NCBI GenBank assembly: GCA_002633005.1 | Contig: NMRA01000189.1 | Location: forward strand, 100,264-164,263 | Direction of reading: 5' to 3' | DNA from: Phoronis australis | Taxonomy: Eukaryota > Phoronida > Phoronidae | DNA: 64,000 nucleotides | The notes under the pieces: model-generated | The model's database searches: none | What the model saw: only the letters and a program-made list of their open reading frames with translations | What the model was told of the DNA's origin: nothing | Made by a program: the position numbers and the translations under genes | Part shown: positions 36,915 through 51,500 of the stretch, one piece after another | Position numbering within the stretch: the first letter of the stretch is position 1 | Layout of the letters: every line of letters begins with the position of its first letter

Positions 36915-39409
36915 TAAATCGCTGGAACTTACTGTAAAATAATTTTTCCAATGATGAGAATTTTTTCCTCATAACATTAGAAACTTTTGCTTTAAATGTT
37001 ATTGAACATGAGTGGCCACTAGCCCACAATTCATGATATTATTGTACAAACTTTATAATATATGGTATTATACACACAGTCATTAAAGATTCAATATTTC
37101 GCTTCTGGTCATCATTGGCTGGTGCAAATACACACTTACAGGGGTCCTGGATTTCAAGAACCAGTTTGAACCCCGTTATTCAGTGGAGAAAACTGTTCTG
37201 CAAGACCTCCTTTTGTATATAGTTTGAAATGTTTTTTAAGGTGTTCACTGCCTCGGAGTTCAAAAAGTACTAGCCTCGTTGTGCCTTACGTGGCAACGTG
37301 GTGTGAACTTACTTCTTAAATCTGCCATGACTGGACAACCTACATGAAATGGGCTTCTGTCTCAATCTCTCCTGTATTACAAATGTTATGAATTCTTTCA
37401 CAATCAGAAACCATGGCTTACCGCATACGTTCGGGTTAATGCCAAGGACACACCACAATTTGATATTGTCAAACATCGGGTGATGTCTACGTCCAATGCA
37501 GTGTATATACAGTAGAATTCAAAAATACTCAGACAATATAACATAGGATTCCATGTCATGGCGGCTGGGTGAAAGTCCAATTCTTTGAAAGGGTAGTTTC
37601 CTCTCATTACCGAAAATGAAAGGGAATTGACAGGAAAGTTAGTGAGGTGTCCATAATTAGAAATTTGCTGCCCTTGCCAGAAATGTTTGTGAATTATCCG
37701 CCTTGGCGGAAAAACAAAATTTTCTATGATTGCTTTTGTCTTGTACTGTATGTGTAGAATCCACTTCACATGCAATTATTACATATAAAATTGGGCAGCA
37801 TGCAGACAATGTTGTACTTGTCAGTTAAAGTCAAAGGAACTGTGTGAGCTTGGGGAGCTGAACTGAGCATTTGTGAAGATTTGATGATTGTAGGAAGCAA
37901 AGGTCATAGCTATATAAATAAGTCGTGCACTTTTAAATGAACATGGTTGTTTTTAAGTGAAAATTTGGGAAATAAGGACGAGCGTTGAGCTTAACATGGG
38001 TATGGTAGAAATGCTGAAATTATTCAAAATCTGAGAAGTCTTGTCTACATGACAAACAAAGTGCGTGTCAGTTGAAATTGTGCTTGCATACTGCAATAAA
38101 TGTATTGTTGTTGTGTTTGATTTTTTCAGTTCAATAAGAATTCTCTTTGGTTTAATTTAAATTTCTTCATGGTCTTAATGTTTGACATGAAAATTTATGT
38201 TCCACATTGTAGCAAGCAAAAATAACTGCTCAAGACAAATTGTTGAAAGTCTTTTTGTATGGTAATTTGGGACACAATGTAGTGAACAAGCATTTTTCGT
38301 AAAAGATGTATCATGCTTCTCTAATTAAATGCCGTACACATCGCTGTTTAGGTCGGTACCATAGCCACTGTTAAGCAATGTTTTGAGAAACTGCTGGTGG
38401 TCACAACAGTGCTAGAAGACTAGTGATATCATACTGAATCAGTAACTGTTGAATAGATGTGCAGCCGTGGGTACATTACGCCTGCCATTGGTACTTCTGT
38501 ATTCTGGTTCACTGGTAGTACTGCTGGCATGTTGACAACATTGCCTGTGTCTATTACATGCAGCCATCAAAACATCGGGTATTGTGGCAATGTGGAGTTT
38601 TGCATCTTCTAAGCTAAAATAACTTTTATCCCCTACGCATTGAATCAGTCGAGTGCAATACGGCCATGTGATATTGTTTTCCGTATTCACCTTCCGCACT
38701 ACTTCAACAGTGACCTCTGACATGGAAAATTCAAAAGGTAGTTGAATTTTGATTCGACGTCGTTAGCCAGTTCGATCATCAAACTTTCCGAATACGGTTT
38801 AAAGTAATACAATATTGCAGCAGTATAAATAGCACTCTACATGCAATCAGGTCCCAAAAGTAACATCTGGTACAAAACTGTTAATTATATGACACGTCTG
38901 TCTCAGTTTTCATTTGATAAATATTATATCGTCTGCAACTCAGGCGCCCATTCCTCGGTAACAACTTATTTAACTATTTTCAGAATTGTTACAAGTTGTT
39001 TTCATCTTTGTTATCTCTTTTCAAGTAAGAAATCGTTACTAACATTTAAAACTGTTTCTTTTACTAGAAAAAACTTGTAACCTATCACGCAATTATATAC
39101 GTATAAGATGTGATCAGCCACGTGAACAGTCTGGGTGAAGTCTTTAAAAATCTGTCGCAAAAATGAAAGCAATTTAGGAATTCGAAGCGTATGGGATAAA
39201 TACAAAACGTAGCTCGATTGGCGTAGATGAAGTGATATTCCACTGGACATTAATCCGCGTGTCGATACACAGGATATTAGTTCATCAACGCCACTCTCGG
39301 TACGTTTTGTGTATGTGAACTCGACTGCGTAATTTATTGAATAGTCAAAGAATGTGTGTAATGTATTGTTCAATTTTTGGATTTCTAGACGTATTTCTTC
39401 TTCTTGCAG
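36915..39409. other. Region upstream of the synapsin start exon
   Basis: This presumably holds the promoter and any non-coding first exon of synapsin, or 5' intron sequence, but I cannot place them. A relative of the repeat at 28885-29040 lies near 37546-37710. A minus-strand frame at 38439-38723 (94 residues) has ordinary-looking composition but no family that I recognise. Confidence 0.4.
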
Positions 39410-39595
39410 GGGTTAAACACATACTAGTGCATAGTGAACAGTAACTCTCTCGTCTCCTGGTGGCGCGATTTGGTATCCGGCAACATTGCGAGCTTCTCGG
39501 CATTCCGCGCTGGGTTTGAGAGTAGGATGAATTACCTAAGGAGGAGATTTAGCTCCAGCGATATACAGAAAGATCTGGAGGATGAAGAGAATATG
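39410..39595 (+). CDS. syn: Synapsin start exon: 5'UTR and domain A (CDS 39527-39595)
   Basis: An acceptor-like TTCTTCTTCTTGCAG ends at 39409, so this may be a second exon after a non-coding one. An in-frame TAG at 39425 and the absence of an earlier in-frame ATG make ATG 39527 the start. It encodes MNYLRRRFSSSDIQKDLEDE plus ENM and ends at donor ATG|GTAAAT, phase 0. Ser9 in RRFS sits where the PKA/CaMK I site of vertebrate synapsins lies. Confidence 0.9.
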
Positions 39596-42500
39596 GTAAA
39601 TGCAACTTTTCATTGTAACGCTAGCAACAATCACTAACGGGCGGTGCAGGATATTGAGAACCGGTTTCATGCTCGTTATTCAGTGGTGAAAATCGTTCTC
39701 AAAATGTACCCCTTTAAGTAGCTACCATTATGCATTTAATAGTTACTTTAATTTGTGCGGAGTGATTACTGTGCACAGCAATGAAATGCTGACTGAAAAA
39801 TAACACTTTGAAGCCTAGAAGATAATAGACCTGCAATACATGTGTGTAGGCAGAAAACAGACTATGGGTGAACGCTTTATGATTGATCAGATTAATTTTT
39901 TGATTTGAAAACTCCCTTGAGATTACTGCCTAGACATGTTTTTTTCTAAGTTGTCCGTTTCAATTGTCCTCGGCCTGTTTCATATAAGTGTTCTCAAGTG
40001 GGCTTGAACATTCCGCATTTGAGTTTGATGTTACTGGACCTTTAGATCTCTTTAGGATTGAAGGAAATATGTAGTTACAGGCCAGAATGTTACTAATAAT
40101 GGCGCCTAAGCATCCCAGAGTAGCGCTAATTAATAAAAGATACTTTGTTTTAAAATTGATTATGCAGAATGATGCATAATTCTTGTAGACCGATTAGAAA
40201 GCAGACAGTGTAATTGAGCAAATCTGCACCTCTCTTAAAGAATCGTACTTCAATAAACACTTTTTGTTGCTCTAGATTTTAATATCAAAGATAACAACAT
40301 TTATTACTAGATTTTTTCCCGCTGAGTGTACGATATGTTTCTGTTTTTGTTTCAGGGAATTACCAGTTTTTTCACTGGACGTAAGGGGCCCTCACCGAGT
40401 GCGCCCAGCTCCCCCTCCAAGTCATCATTTGGAGGTTCTGCACGGGGTATCTTCCAGGCTGCTTCCGCACAACTCAACAAGGCACCATCATATAACAAGG
40501 ACAGGTGTAAGACACTACTGGTTATAGATGACCCTCACACTGACTGGTATGTGACAATAGATTACTTTGACTGTTAAGTAGATATTGAGTACAGTATTAG
40601 TTCAAGGGAAGTTATTGATACCTACTTCAGTATCAATGTTTCACTATATAATGACCTGTCTATTACATGGCTTTGGCTTGATCACTCTGCAGTTAATCTT
40701 TGACTACGGAATGCTCCAACTTAAAAAACATTTTACAATGCAAGCATTGTAACAGTCTTTACCTAAATATGGACTTTTACATTTTGATTGGCTGTTGCCT
40801 CATCTCTCATGTCAGTCATTATTGTTGACACCTAATATGGTGCGCATGGATATCACTAAGTCACACCCTTGTAACAAAAATGTTACAAAATGTTGTATGC
40901 CAAACATAACTGTCATCTCTCTCATATAGGATTTGGTCATTTGCAGGTCAAAATATTTTAGAGGGAAGAAAATATTTGGTGATTGGGACATCAGGCTGGA
41001 ACAGGTATGATATGAAAAACGCTTTGATCAGTGATTGGCAAATTTCCTTTGACTGTACAGAATCAATGATGATTTTTGTGTATCATTCCGTTTAAGTAGT
41101 TTTCCAGAAAAGATTGATGAATACCTTCTCACCAAAATTTTCAAGAAATGTTGAGAAAAACATTCTCGACTAATCCTCTAATCATCACTCATGAAATCTC
41201 AAATTTCTTGTTCAAGCTCTGCTGTATCGCAGAGAAAAGTAGATTAATTCAACAGATTCTTCCTTTCTGTTTTGAAGACTACGCCATAAAGGTGGCTGAC
41301 TAAAACATGGCACATTTGACTATTGCCTCCATGCCAATAACATTTGAATAATAAGCCAGGAGTGTCTAGACAATTTCAAAAGCTCATAGATCAATGCAAC
41401 TATTCATGGTGTTTAATTCAGTAAATAGGAATAGTTAGCCTCCCTTGATGTTTTTGCTGGATAAAGTATTGTTGAGATCCACCAATGGCTGCAATGAATA
41501 TCATTTCTGGCTTGTATTCACTCATGCGTCCTTCATAAATTAATGCGACATTTATATTGATTGTTCAATAAATATGACCATTCCTTCTTTAATCTACTAA
41601 TGCAGTAGACTTGGATGGAGTTGCAAATGGTTAACTTGGATAGTAGTTCTCTTCACGGCTGCCGCTATATTCACTGAATAAATATCACACAAACTTGTTT
41701 TGACAACTTGCCAGTTCTTAGATGAAACATTAATTGCTCTTTGTTAGACAGTTTCACGGTTATTTTGCTATCTAAATATTTCAATCTTGAATTGATGCAA
41801 GACTGTCACTATGCTATGTTGTCTTCATCCTGAACAGTGAAAACAAAAGGTCAAAAGCAATATTCTATTCAAGTGCGAAATGCATTAGGCATGATTGGCA
41901 TTTATAGCTGACTACNGGGGGGGGTGATGTCATGAATACTGAATATCTTCAATTCATGGAGAAACCTTAAAGGTTACCTGGCATGGTAAGACATATAATT
42001 TAGTTGCTACAATTTGCTAAAAGCATGACTGTGACCACGCTGATGTCACAAATTGTCAAATGTTATTGCCCGACTTTTGTCTACGTCACTACGAGAATCC
42101 TCGGATAATTTAAACAGCTATGACATCATCCACTCACATTGCTGTTCTTTTCAATGCACTCTTGTGTCCGCGCCAGATACGTACTTCTAGTGTTTAAATC
42201 ACGTTTTCTTGTGATACCAAAGTATTTCTAAGACTGTATAGTCCAATACATTCATACATTTTATTGCGATGTAGTTATTGTCATGTGCGTGTATTTCTAG
42301 GCTGAATTTAAAGAGATCAACTTAGCATCATACTCAGAGTCGGGCACAATGGTCGATATTCAGGTCAACAGAAATGGAACAAAGGTCGTCAGGTAGGGGA
42401 CATCTATTGGGATCCTTGGCAGTTTTTTCTTTGGTTGCTTGGGGAAGTGCTGCCTAAAACAGCCATAGCAATACTATTGGGAGGTAATGATTTATTGTGC

Positions 42501-45500
42501 CACATTGAGCTTTTGAGCTTTTATGTAACGCATTGCAACCCATCAAGGCTTAAATAACGAGCTGAAATTTGAAAACACTAGCTTAAATTTCGGCCAACTC
42601 GCGTTAGCTTGGGAATGGGGAACTTTTCATGTTGGCTCTCTCTAGAGTAATGAGAACATGGAAGGGACTTCTAATTGATCCTGACTCAGATTTGGTAGAC
42701 AGAAATTCAATTACTACATAGTGGTTCATAAATTTAAAGGCAGGGAAATGAATTCCACTGTCAATCCCTCCCATTTTTTGATTAGTAGAAGTCCTTTAGT
42801 TTTTATACAATGNNNNNNNNNNNNNNNNNNNNNNNNNNNNNNNNNNNNNNNNNNNNNNNNNNNNNNNNNNNNNNNNNNNNNNNNNNNNNNNNNNNNNNNN
42901 NNNNNNNNNNNNNNNNNNNNNNNNNNNNNNNNNNNNNNNNNNNNNNNNNNNNNNNNNNNNNNNNNNNNNNNNNNNNNNNNNNNNNNNNNNNNNNNNNNNN
43001 NNNNNNNNNNNNNNNNNNNNNNNNNNNNNNNNNNNNNNNNNNNNNNNNNNNNNNNNNNNNNNNNNNNNNNNNNNNNNNNNNNNNNNNNNNNNNNNNNNNN
43101 NNNNNNNNNNNNNNNNNNNNNNNNNNNNNNNNNNNNNNNNNNNNNNNNNNNNNNNNNNNNNNNNNNNNNNNNNNNNNNNNNNNNNNNNNNNNNNNNNNNN
43201 NNNNNNNNNNNNNNNNNNNNNNNNNNNNNNNNNNNNNNNNNNNNNNNNNNNNNNNNNNNNNNNNNNNNNNNNNNNNNNNNNNNNNNNNNNNNNNNNNNNN
43301 NNNNNNNNNNNNNNNNNNNNNNNNNNNNNNNNNNNNNNNNNNNNNNNNNNNNNNNNNNNNAAGTCTTTGGTTAATTATTCTGTGAAAACTTGTTTTCGGT
43401 ATACATAACCTATAGAATCCTTAACTATGTCACCTATTTCAATGTTTTCTTGCAATGTCAACTAATTTTGCAGTGCGTAACTAACTTAAATATCATTAAA
43501 ACCTCAAATAGACCTATCTTTCGCAGCCAACTTTTGCCGTTTTGTACGATTTACTTAGAAAAGTAGGTCACAGTTCATAGCCTGTACACGTCACGTGCTG
43601 GGAGACTGATACCAAACCAAGTAAGAAATGGATAACAAAAATTGAATTGGTGGCTAAAGTAAGTCGTTAACATGAAATCGAAACATCGAAATGTTAACTT
43701 AATAATTGAAGTAAGGAATAAGGGGGAGGATTTATCTCTTTTCACAACTTTCTGTGTTCATGACCAAACTGAGGCCTGAGGCAACTCGTAGCATTTTTTT
43801 TCAACGTCAATGGTCGTATGCATGTAGATGCAAAACTCCCTTAGGATCAAAACTACGTTTTGTATTCGTTTTCCCCGGGACCATTCTATCATAACCACAC
43901 CTCGTTGGTTTAATGTTATGGCGAATTTGTGAATGAAAGGACTGAGGGTATACCGAAGCTGTTCTGTACCTGGTGGGAGACTCGATTTACTTGAAAGCCC
44001 TTTAACCTTTGACCTTGGATAAGTGCTAAACAAATATCCACGCGGTTGTGCGGTTCCAAGGTGGTTCATAATCTGCTAAATCTTTTTTTTCTCGCTACGC
44101 AGTATATATTTCGTATTTGAAGTTCCCCGAGAATGACGATAAGGTATTTTGCTAGACACAAGTGAAATTTTGTAAAAATGGCCAATTTTTGTGAATAAGG
44201 AGATCAGAATTCGAAAATTTGAAAAAATATAATTTTGGCAACTACGTTTCTACAGAAATGTGAAGAATTACAGCAAACATTCTCCAATTTAGGACAGCCA
44301 CTAAAGTTTGGACACATATATCTAAGTTGAACTTGATCGATTCCAGATTTTGAAATTTGTGACTGGGTGATTTTTGCTTTTATCATATTTATCAATTACG
44401 GACTCTTCACATTTTGCATATCTTCAACAGGGTCTTAAAATAGAATTGGAAGTCAATAAAAAGTATAATATTTCAGACATCTGTAAAATTTAATTTGCTA
44501 TCTTTCCTCTGACTCTTGAATTTGAAACTGCCAATATTTGGAGTTTCTAAAATTTGATACAAGCTCTGACTTTGAGCAAAATATTTTTCATTGTCCCAAA
44601 TTGGAGAATTTTCCTGTAAATACTTGTCATGTCCAGTGTGGTGAGCAATCGTTTAATAATAATTGTTTCTGCTAAATTTAGTTGTCAAAAGTCGTCCCTC
44701 ACCCTTGTCATTTATTTCAGGTCGTTCCGACCAGACTTTGTGTTGGTTCGTCAACACGTCAGAGATGCAAATGAAGATTGGAAAAACATAATTCTAGGTT
44801 TAAAATACGGCCTGGTGCCAAGCATCAACAGTTTAGAATCAGTGTATAACTTGATGGACAAACCATGGGCTGTAAGTACATAGTCTTGTAAATGAAAAGA
44901 CAAAGTGTTTTGTTCGCAAAATTTTGCTCTTTGCCATAATTTGCGTCATCTGCTACGAGTCAGTCATCAATATTGGTTTTGTAAAACAACAGTTCAAGGC
45001 ATACGCGTGTCATGTTCATCGTAGTTCTTATGAAGTTTTTGAATTTTGTTGAGCTTCAATGAATTTTTTGTAAAAAAATCTTGAGGAAACCTGAAAACTA
45101 GCCAAAATGTTTTTACTCTAAAATTTCACAGACTTTAGACAGGAATGGATTCCATCTACCTTTTAAAAAATGTAATCATCCTCTAAAAGAAAAGTAATCT
45201 TGGAAAACACAAGACCAACAATTTTCAGAAACATGACTGTCTATATTTTGTGAAGTATCTAAAATACCTGCAACAAAGTTTACTTGTTTTCCTCTCCTAC
45301 AGTTTGCTCATCTGATCCAGCTTCAGCGCCGCCTGGGTAAGGAAATGTTCCCTCTTGTCGACCAATCATATTACCCGAATCACAAGGAAATGGTGAGTAA
45401 CATGTGGGTGAGTCATCACATTTCTGTTTATTATTGTTTCCCAACACACTGACAGGCTCAGGTTGTCACACGAATTTATGAACAGTCTCATCGCAAAACG

Positions 45501-48500
45501 AGATATCTGCCAAATTTGAAATCTGAATGTTACTGGTGTATATCATCTGTTAGAAGAAAAATAGTATTTTTGATGCATGAATTATGGTGGGGTATATTGA
45601 GTTTTGCTGAAAAATTATTGAAGTAGTCAGTGCCTCTGCTGATGGAAGATGTTATGCTAATTGGTTCGAAAGTCTCAATTTTGGCGTATGTCTTGTTTTG
45701 TGACAAAATTGTTTTTTGTTGCTCATGCCAGACCAGGTGAAAATTGACTGTTGCTTGATCATCAAATGAAATAAATGTTTTTTCTAATGGCAACACAATA
45801 TTTCTTTGAATTTAGTGGCCCACACAGGATGCCTGGTTATGTCTGTTATCCGTGGTGACAGCCCGATTATGTTAATTAGCTATGTTTCTGCTTTCAGTAA
45901 AAACACCTACCTGTAATGAGCTTTCAGGTTTAGAAGTTCCTAAACGTTTCCAAAAGATTTTAATATAATTGTAGATACCCTGATTTTCTGTGGTAACGGA
46001 AATAGACAGAATTCACAGAAACTGACTTCTTTCACAAAATTAGAGATTACATCGAACAGAATTCACATGTAGTAGATACCATCATTCTAATATTTTTGTT
46101 TTTAATTATCAAAAATTAAGAATAAAATCTGTCAAATTCCACGATACTGGTCACAAATCAATCATCAATCGTTTTGCAATGGATGTCCAAGTAGTTATTT
46201 TTTTGTTCTTTCTAAAGGTGGTGCTTTTCTTTTTCCGGTTTTGAGAAACAATAATCGTGGCATGCAATAAGTTATCCGTAAATGGACCTGTGGGACGTGT
46301 GGAAAATGTAAGCAATTCTCAGGTCATTTTTATGCGCCCGCACTTTTATTTGTGGGTGCACATTGCTGTCATCTCTGTCTGGGTGTCCGGGCGTCCGTCG
46401 TCTGAGGCTGTATCTCCTAAACCCCTAGCGGGATAATAATGAGATTTGACAGACGTGTTCTGCCGAAGCTGACAACAGACGACCACGAGTTTCGGACCAG
46501 TTTGACTACCGCTCTGTCCCCTACTGATAATCTTATTTTTTACGTTTGCCTCTGTATGTTTGGAGTTCCTTGATGGATTTGCATGAAATTTAGCAAATAG
46601 GTTTCTATATGAAGAGACGATGACACCTTCTCGTTTTCGGGTTGATTTGACGTATTCTCAGCTACCTCGTGGCCACTTAAATGGTTTTTGAGTTCCTTTT
46701 TTTAATGTTTGCCTCTTTATCTTCCAAACTACTCAAAGGATCATTGTGAATCGTAGCGGTCCTGATGAGAAGACCATGGCTGACACTGATTTTTGGATGG
46801 ACCTGATACCTGTGGCGTCCCGTGTGGGGATTTTGTAGTTTTTGCGACCATTGCTGCAGCTCCTGATTCCTTTGCATGTTTGTGAACTTTTGCAGTTGTT
46901 TTCCTATAGATGTGACAGTGACTGCCCATGACTTTTTGGATGGCTCTGACTACCTCTATGCCCCCAGTAGCAATTTTATTTTTACCTTTCCTCTACATCT
47001 TCTTAGTTTTTGATGTTTTTTCATGAAATTTGGAAACAAGTTCCTGTTATGAGGACGATTGCATCTTTCCAGTTTGTGATGGATTCGACGTATTCTGTGT
47101 CACCCAGTAGCCATGATGTCAATTATTTTTTAGTCTGCTTTTTTGTCGTCTGCTTGTGTATCTGCCAAACTGCTCAGAGGACCATTATGAAAGTTGGCAA
47201 ATGTTTTGATACTGACATGAGCACGACTGGCGTGGATTTTCAGATAGTTCCAACATAACCGTGATGCTTCCTAGTGACATAGTTTTTGCATCTGCGGCAA
47301 TTCTGTATCTACTGAACCCCTTACAAGATCACAATTTGTCAAGTCTGTTCCTATTAACTTGACATCAGATGGACGGATTCGACGACTGCTGTGCCTTTTG
47401 ATGGTAATTTTTTTATGTCTGCCTCTGTATATTTGGAATTCCTTGGTGCATTTTCATAAAATCCGACAAGCAGTTTTGTAACTGAGAGACAAAGACGCTT
47501 TCCCAATTTTGGACAGGTTTGACGTATTCTGTGAATCTTAATGGCCATTTTTGAGATACTAAAAAATACCAAATCACACCATTTGCGTTGCAGTCGTGGG
47601 TGCATTTCTACACTCTGCGTTGCTGTTGTTATGTTGCTTATCTCTTTGAAATGGTAAAACGGAATTTAAAGGTGGAAGAATGAAATTTTAGGTTTCCTAA
47701 AACGAATTCCTCTGTTTTTGAAAATAGACAATCAAAGTACTATCTACTTTTCGAGCAATAGTGATATCACAGAATTTTGAAATTTCTACGTATCATAGAA
47801 ATATGAGTTTTTATTATTGAAGTATGGTATAATCTCACTTATTTAAGAAAAAAATAATTGCCCTTTTTCGTGTGTTCAAATATTGCTGTGCATTCCCGTA
47901 ATTTTTCAAAACTGTCTCTGATGATAGCTGTGGTGCAAAACGCACTGATGCATTTAATTTGGTGCTACGTGTTGGATGAAAAATGTTAAAATAAAGCTTC
48001 ACTTTTGGGCCAAATTGTGTTCCAAATTAGAGAGATTCTACTGTTGGTGTTAGGTCAGTCTGTAAGACTGGTGACCTGCTGACCTTATGACTCCATCTTG
48101 ATGTGTGTTGAAACATCAGGTGCAGATTGAGTTTTGTTTAGACTCATTCATCGAAGCCATCATGGATAAAACTGTTACTTAACTACGACTTTGTGTATCT
48201 TCTATAAATCACACCATTTCCTCTATTAGAATAATCACATGGCAACACTTCTTGACATTGCCTGTGCTATTGCCAATAGATGTCACTGTCTAACTCCCTA
48301 AGTGTATAAATGTCCTCCTGATCTATATCATGGCAAGCTTAGATCAAGTTAAGCCATAAGACTCCCAATTTTCCTCTTTATGTATGTGTTACACATGACA
48401 GTTGTTGTGACGCTATTTATCTTTCTCTGTTGAAAACATTGCTGTCTCTGATAGCCATGTAGAAAAAGATAGTGAGGCTTGAGTCCCATCATTACTAATG

Positions 48501-51500
48501 GCATGATGGTTTTCACTGGATTGGCCGTTTAACCTTGGTTTAACATGGTGAGGTGTCCTGGTGAGCCCTCTATTGGCAACTGTACAAACCATGTGTGATG
48601 GCTCTCCTTAAGCCTCTTAAGATTATGTTCTGGGGTCTGTTTCATGAAAAGTGACAGAACACTTAAGTCAGAAATTTGGTCTTACGCGCCACACAATTAT
48701 TTAATGTGAAAAAAGTCTTTGTGCACATACCCGCCATAACTGCTAGTTTCTGAGATAATTTTTGTAAAATATTCCTCGGCTACACTTATAATTAGTGGGC
48801 TAAACTTTTATTCAGTAAAGGTGGTTAAAGTGGGTGCATATTTCCGAATTGAGTCCTAAGTCACTTTTTATGAAACACAGCCCAGGGGTCCGTTCCAAGA
48901 AACTGACTTAAGTTCATTTTTACTTAAGTCTAAGATTTGTTGTAACTTCCAAACTTTGAAACTTCAACATCCGGTATTATAGTCAAAGTTAAGACAAAAA
49001 TTAAGCCAAAAACTTAACTCAAACTTATAATCTTATTCTTGGAATGAACAAATTTAAGTTGTGTCTTAAAATTGACTGAAATTTAAGATTCGTCTTAGCT
49101 AAGTCAGTCTTCTTGGAATGGGCCCCAGGTCAATCAAGTTGCTTCACAGGCTTATAGGTCATCATGTTCTTGTCTGTTGTTTGAATTGAAATTGGTTGCA
49201 GTGAACGGCAGATATTCCCATGATGGCCATACTAATTATCCATGACAAGAAACTTAATGGGTCTACTGTATCTGATACAATAATCATCTATCAGTTCTGC
49301 TCAAGCCGTGAAATCCTTTGTAATGGAATGAGAGGAGGCTGATTTTAAATCAAGAGCTGTTTTTTGACGGAAGTCGCGGCTTTATTGCCCCTTTAACTAT
49401 AGTCGCTTTCACACAAACGCCTCAACTCCTCCGTTTGCTGAATTTTCATCAGCAGGGTAGGGTAGCACTTGGGCTTAACCATCCATCTCATCTTTCAAAG
49501 TAGGTGCAACTCCCCTGCAGTGGGAAAGGTTAAATTCAGTCTGATTGGAGTAGTCACTAGAGGTTGTAGTCTTAGTCACCTTCTGCCATCTGGTGTTTAA
49601 TCCATAGAACTTGGTGGTAACTATGAGACCACCTGTGGAGAAAAGTGAGTGGGAAAGGCAATTGGAGTTTTGATAGAGTTTTGATGAAACAGAATTTCAC
49701 TGATGGGAAGGTGACATTAGTTATGAAACTTGTCATAGTACTAATGGCACATATTGGGACCTGCTGTGGAATCCTCTAAAAAATTGCAGGCGGTGTGGTA
49801 CACGATGTGCGCAGTCCACTCAGGTGGACCCATTACACTGATCGCTTGGAACCATTCTATGCTTTATTAACATATAGTTAAGATCGAGCTGAGGAGCTAG
49901 AGACCTGACTCAAGGGTTTAGCCATGTGCCCCAGTGGGACTCAAACCCACGGCCTTGAGTAACGGAAGAGGACAGAAATATCCCTCTAGGCCACATTGCA
50001 TCCTCTTGAATCCTCTAAAGGATTTTGTGTAGCCTGAGCCTGTCTTTGTGGTGTGTTCATCTTCATTATTGCTGTTATTGTTATAATTATTGATGGTGTT
50101 GTGTTCTGAATGTTATTCGTTTACTGATTTCAGAGCTGTTACTGACCCTGTTGGTTGTGTGAACAGTGATTCTTTTTAAAAAGTATTAACTTTGTACAAT
50201 CTGTATCAACTTTGATGAGATACCTTTGGACACCCAGCCATGTTTTGTTGTTCGTTCGCCACAGTTACAAAAAGCTCTAGAAGAAGCCTAATTACATCCA
50301 AAAGATATTCATTTGTCTTCGTTGTACTGAGTTTCGATGATAGATGTCATAAGAACCTTCTGATCTAATTGTTCTAGGAAGTATTAACTCTAACTTGCAC
50401 AACCTTATTAGCAGCTTGTTGTTGTGCGAATTTTTTTAAGGTTTTGTTAGAACCATCATAACGACATCACTATCTCAGAAATGAATGATTGGAGTCGTAC
50501 GAAACTTTCAGGCGCTATGTCTTATGCGATATTAACAGTTGTCTCTCGTATGTTCCACTTTTGCATGACGGGCTATCAAGAACTAGGTCTCTTGTGATTT
50601 TTATGAAAAATTAAAGTTGCATAAGAGGGAAAAGAAATGCTAATTTATAATATTAGAAACAAGGTTTTCGAGATTTTACCTCAAATATTTTAGTGAAAAG
50701 AAAATGGTCATGTTGTCAATACCATTGTCTTTCTGAGTTTCTTTTTTCCTGAATTTTACTAATTAGACATGGTCACATGGCCCGATAAGTGGCAGATTGG
50801 TGCGAAAAATCAATGTCTACCTGTTTTTTTTTTTACTTTCAGAAAATCTACATTTTTGTGGAGTTAAAATTTATACTTTTGTAGATATTTGGCTCTACAG
50901 ACTTGTTGATGTCTTATTAACAGTACATGAACTTTGAGTGGCCATAGATCTGTGCCCTGTACAAGAAACAAAATTTTGTTTTAGACCATTTACCGCGGCT
51001 ATAAAATGGATCCTAGTTGTTACTTACTGAGAGAAGTGAGTTCTGAATAGACGGTTGGTTATCTGCCAAGACCATGCTTGGTGAATGAAGTGACACGCCA
51101 TGATAAGCTGGCTCGTTGAGCTCTGTGTCGAGCACTAACAAACTGTTGGTTCTTTCAAAACCCTGACGTCACCTCAACTTTGACTAAGGAACAATGTGAG
51201 ATTAATTTTGTAACAGCAAATGTAATGGAAAGCAGTGTTATAGCCCCTTTAAAAACAGTTAAACCTAACCATTTTGTGAGGTTTGATTGCGGTAGAATTG
51301 CGATAGTTCGTGAAGATGTTGAGCAGGTAATTAACTTTCTACGAACTTGTAGTTGATGACTCGGGCGTTGCTACCCGCATCTTAGGGTCTTTTTCTTCGA
51401 GTGGATTACCTGCGCTTTGTTGACTCAGATTTTGAATGGGGTCACTTACCAAGGGTGAGCTGTAGACCTTGCTCTCGGTTCATGGTGAGCTGTCTTCATC

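Noticed and set aside
39434-39526. N-terminal extension of synapsin from a GTG codon
   Set aside because: GTG starts are not expected here, and ATG 39527 gives exactly the conserved MNYLRRR start. An in-frame TAG lies at 39425.
42721-43385. Long ORFs of 191-217 residues
   Set aside because: Almost entirely N; they are created by the assembly gap.
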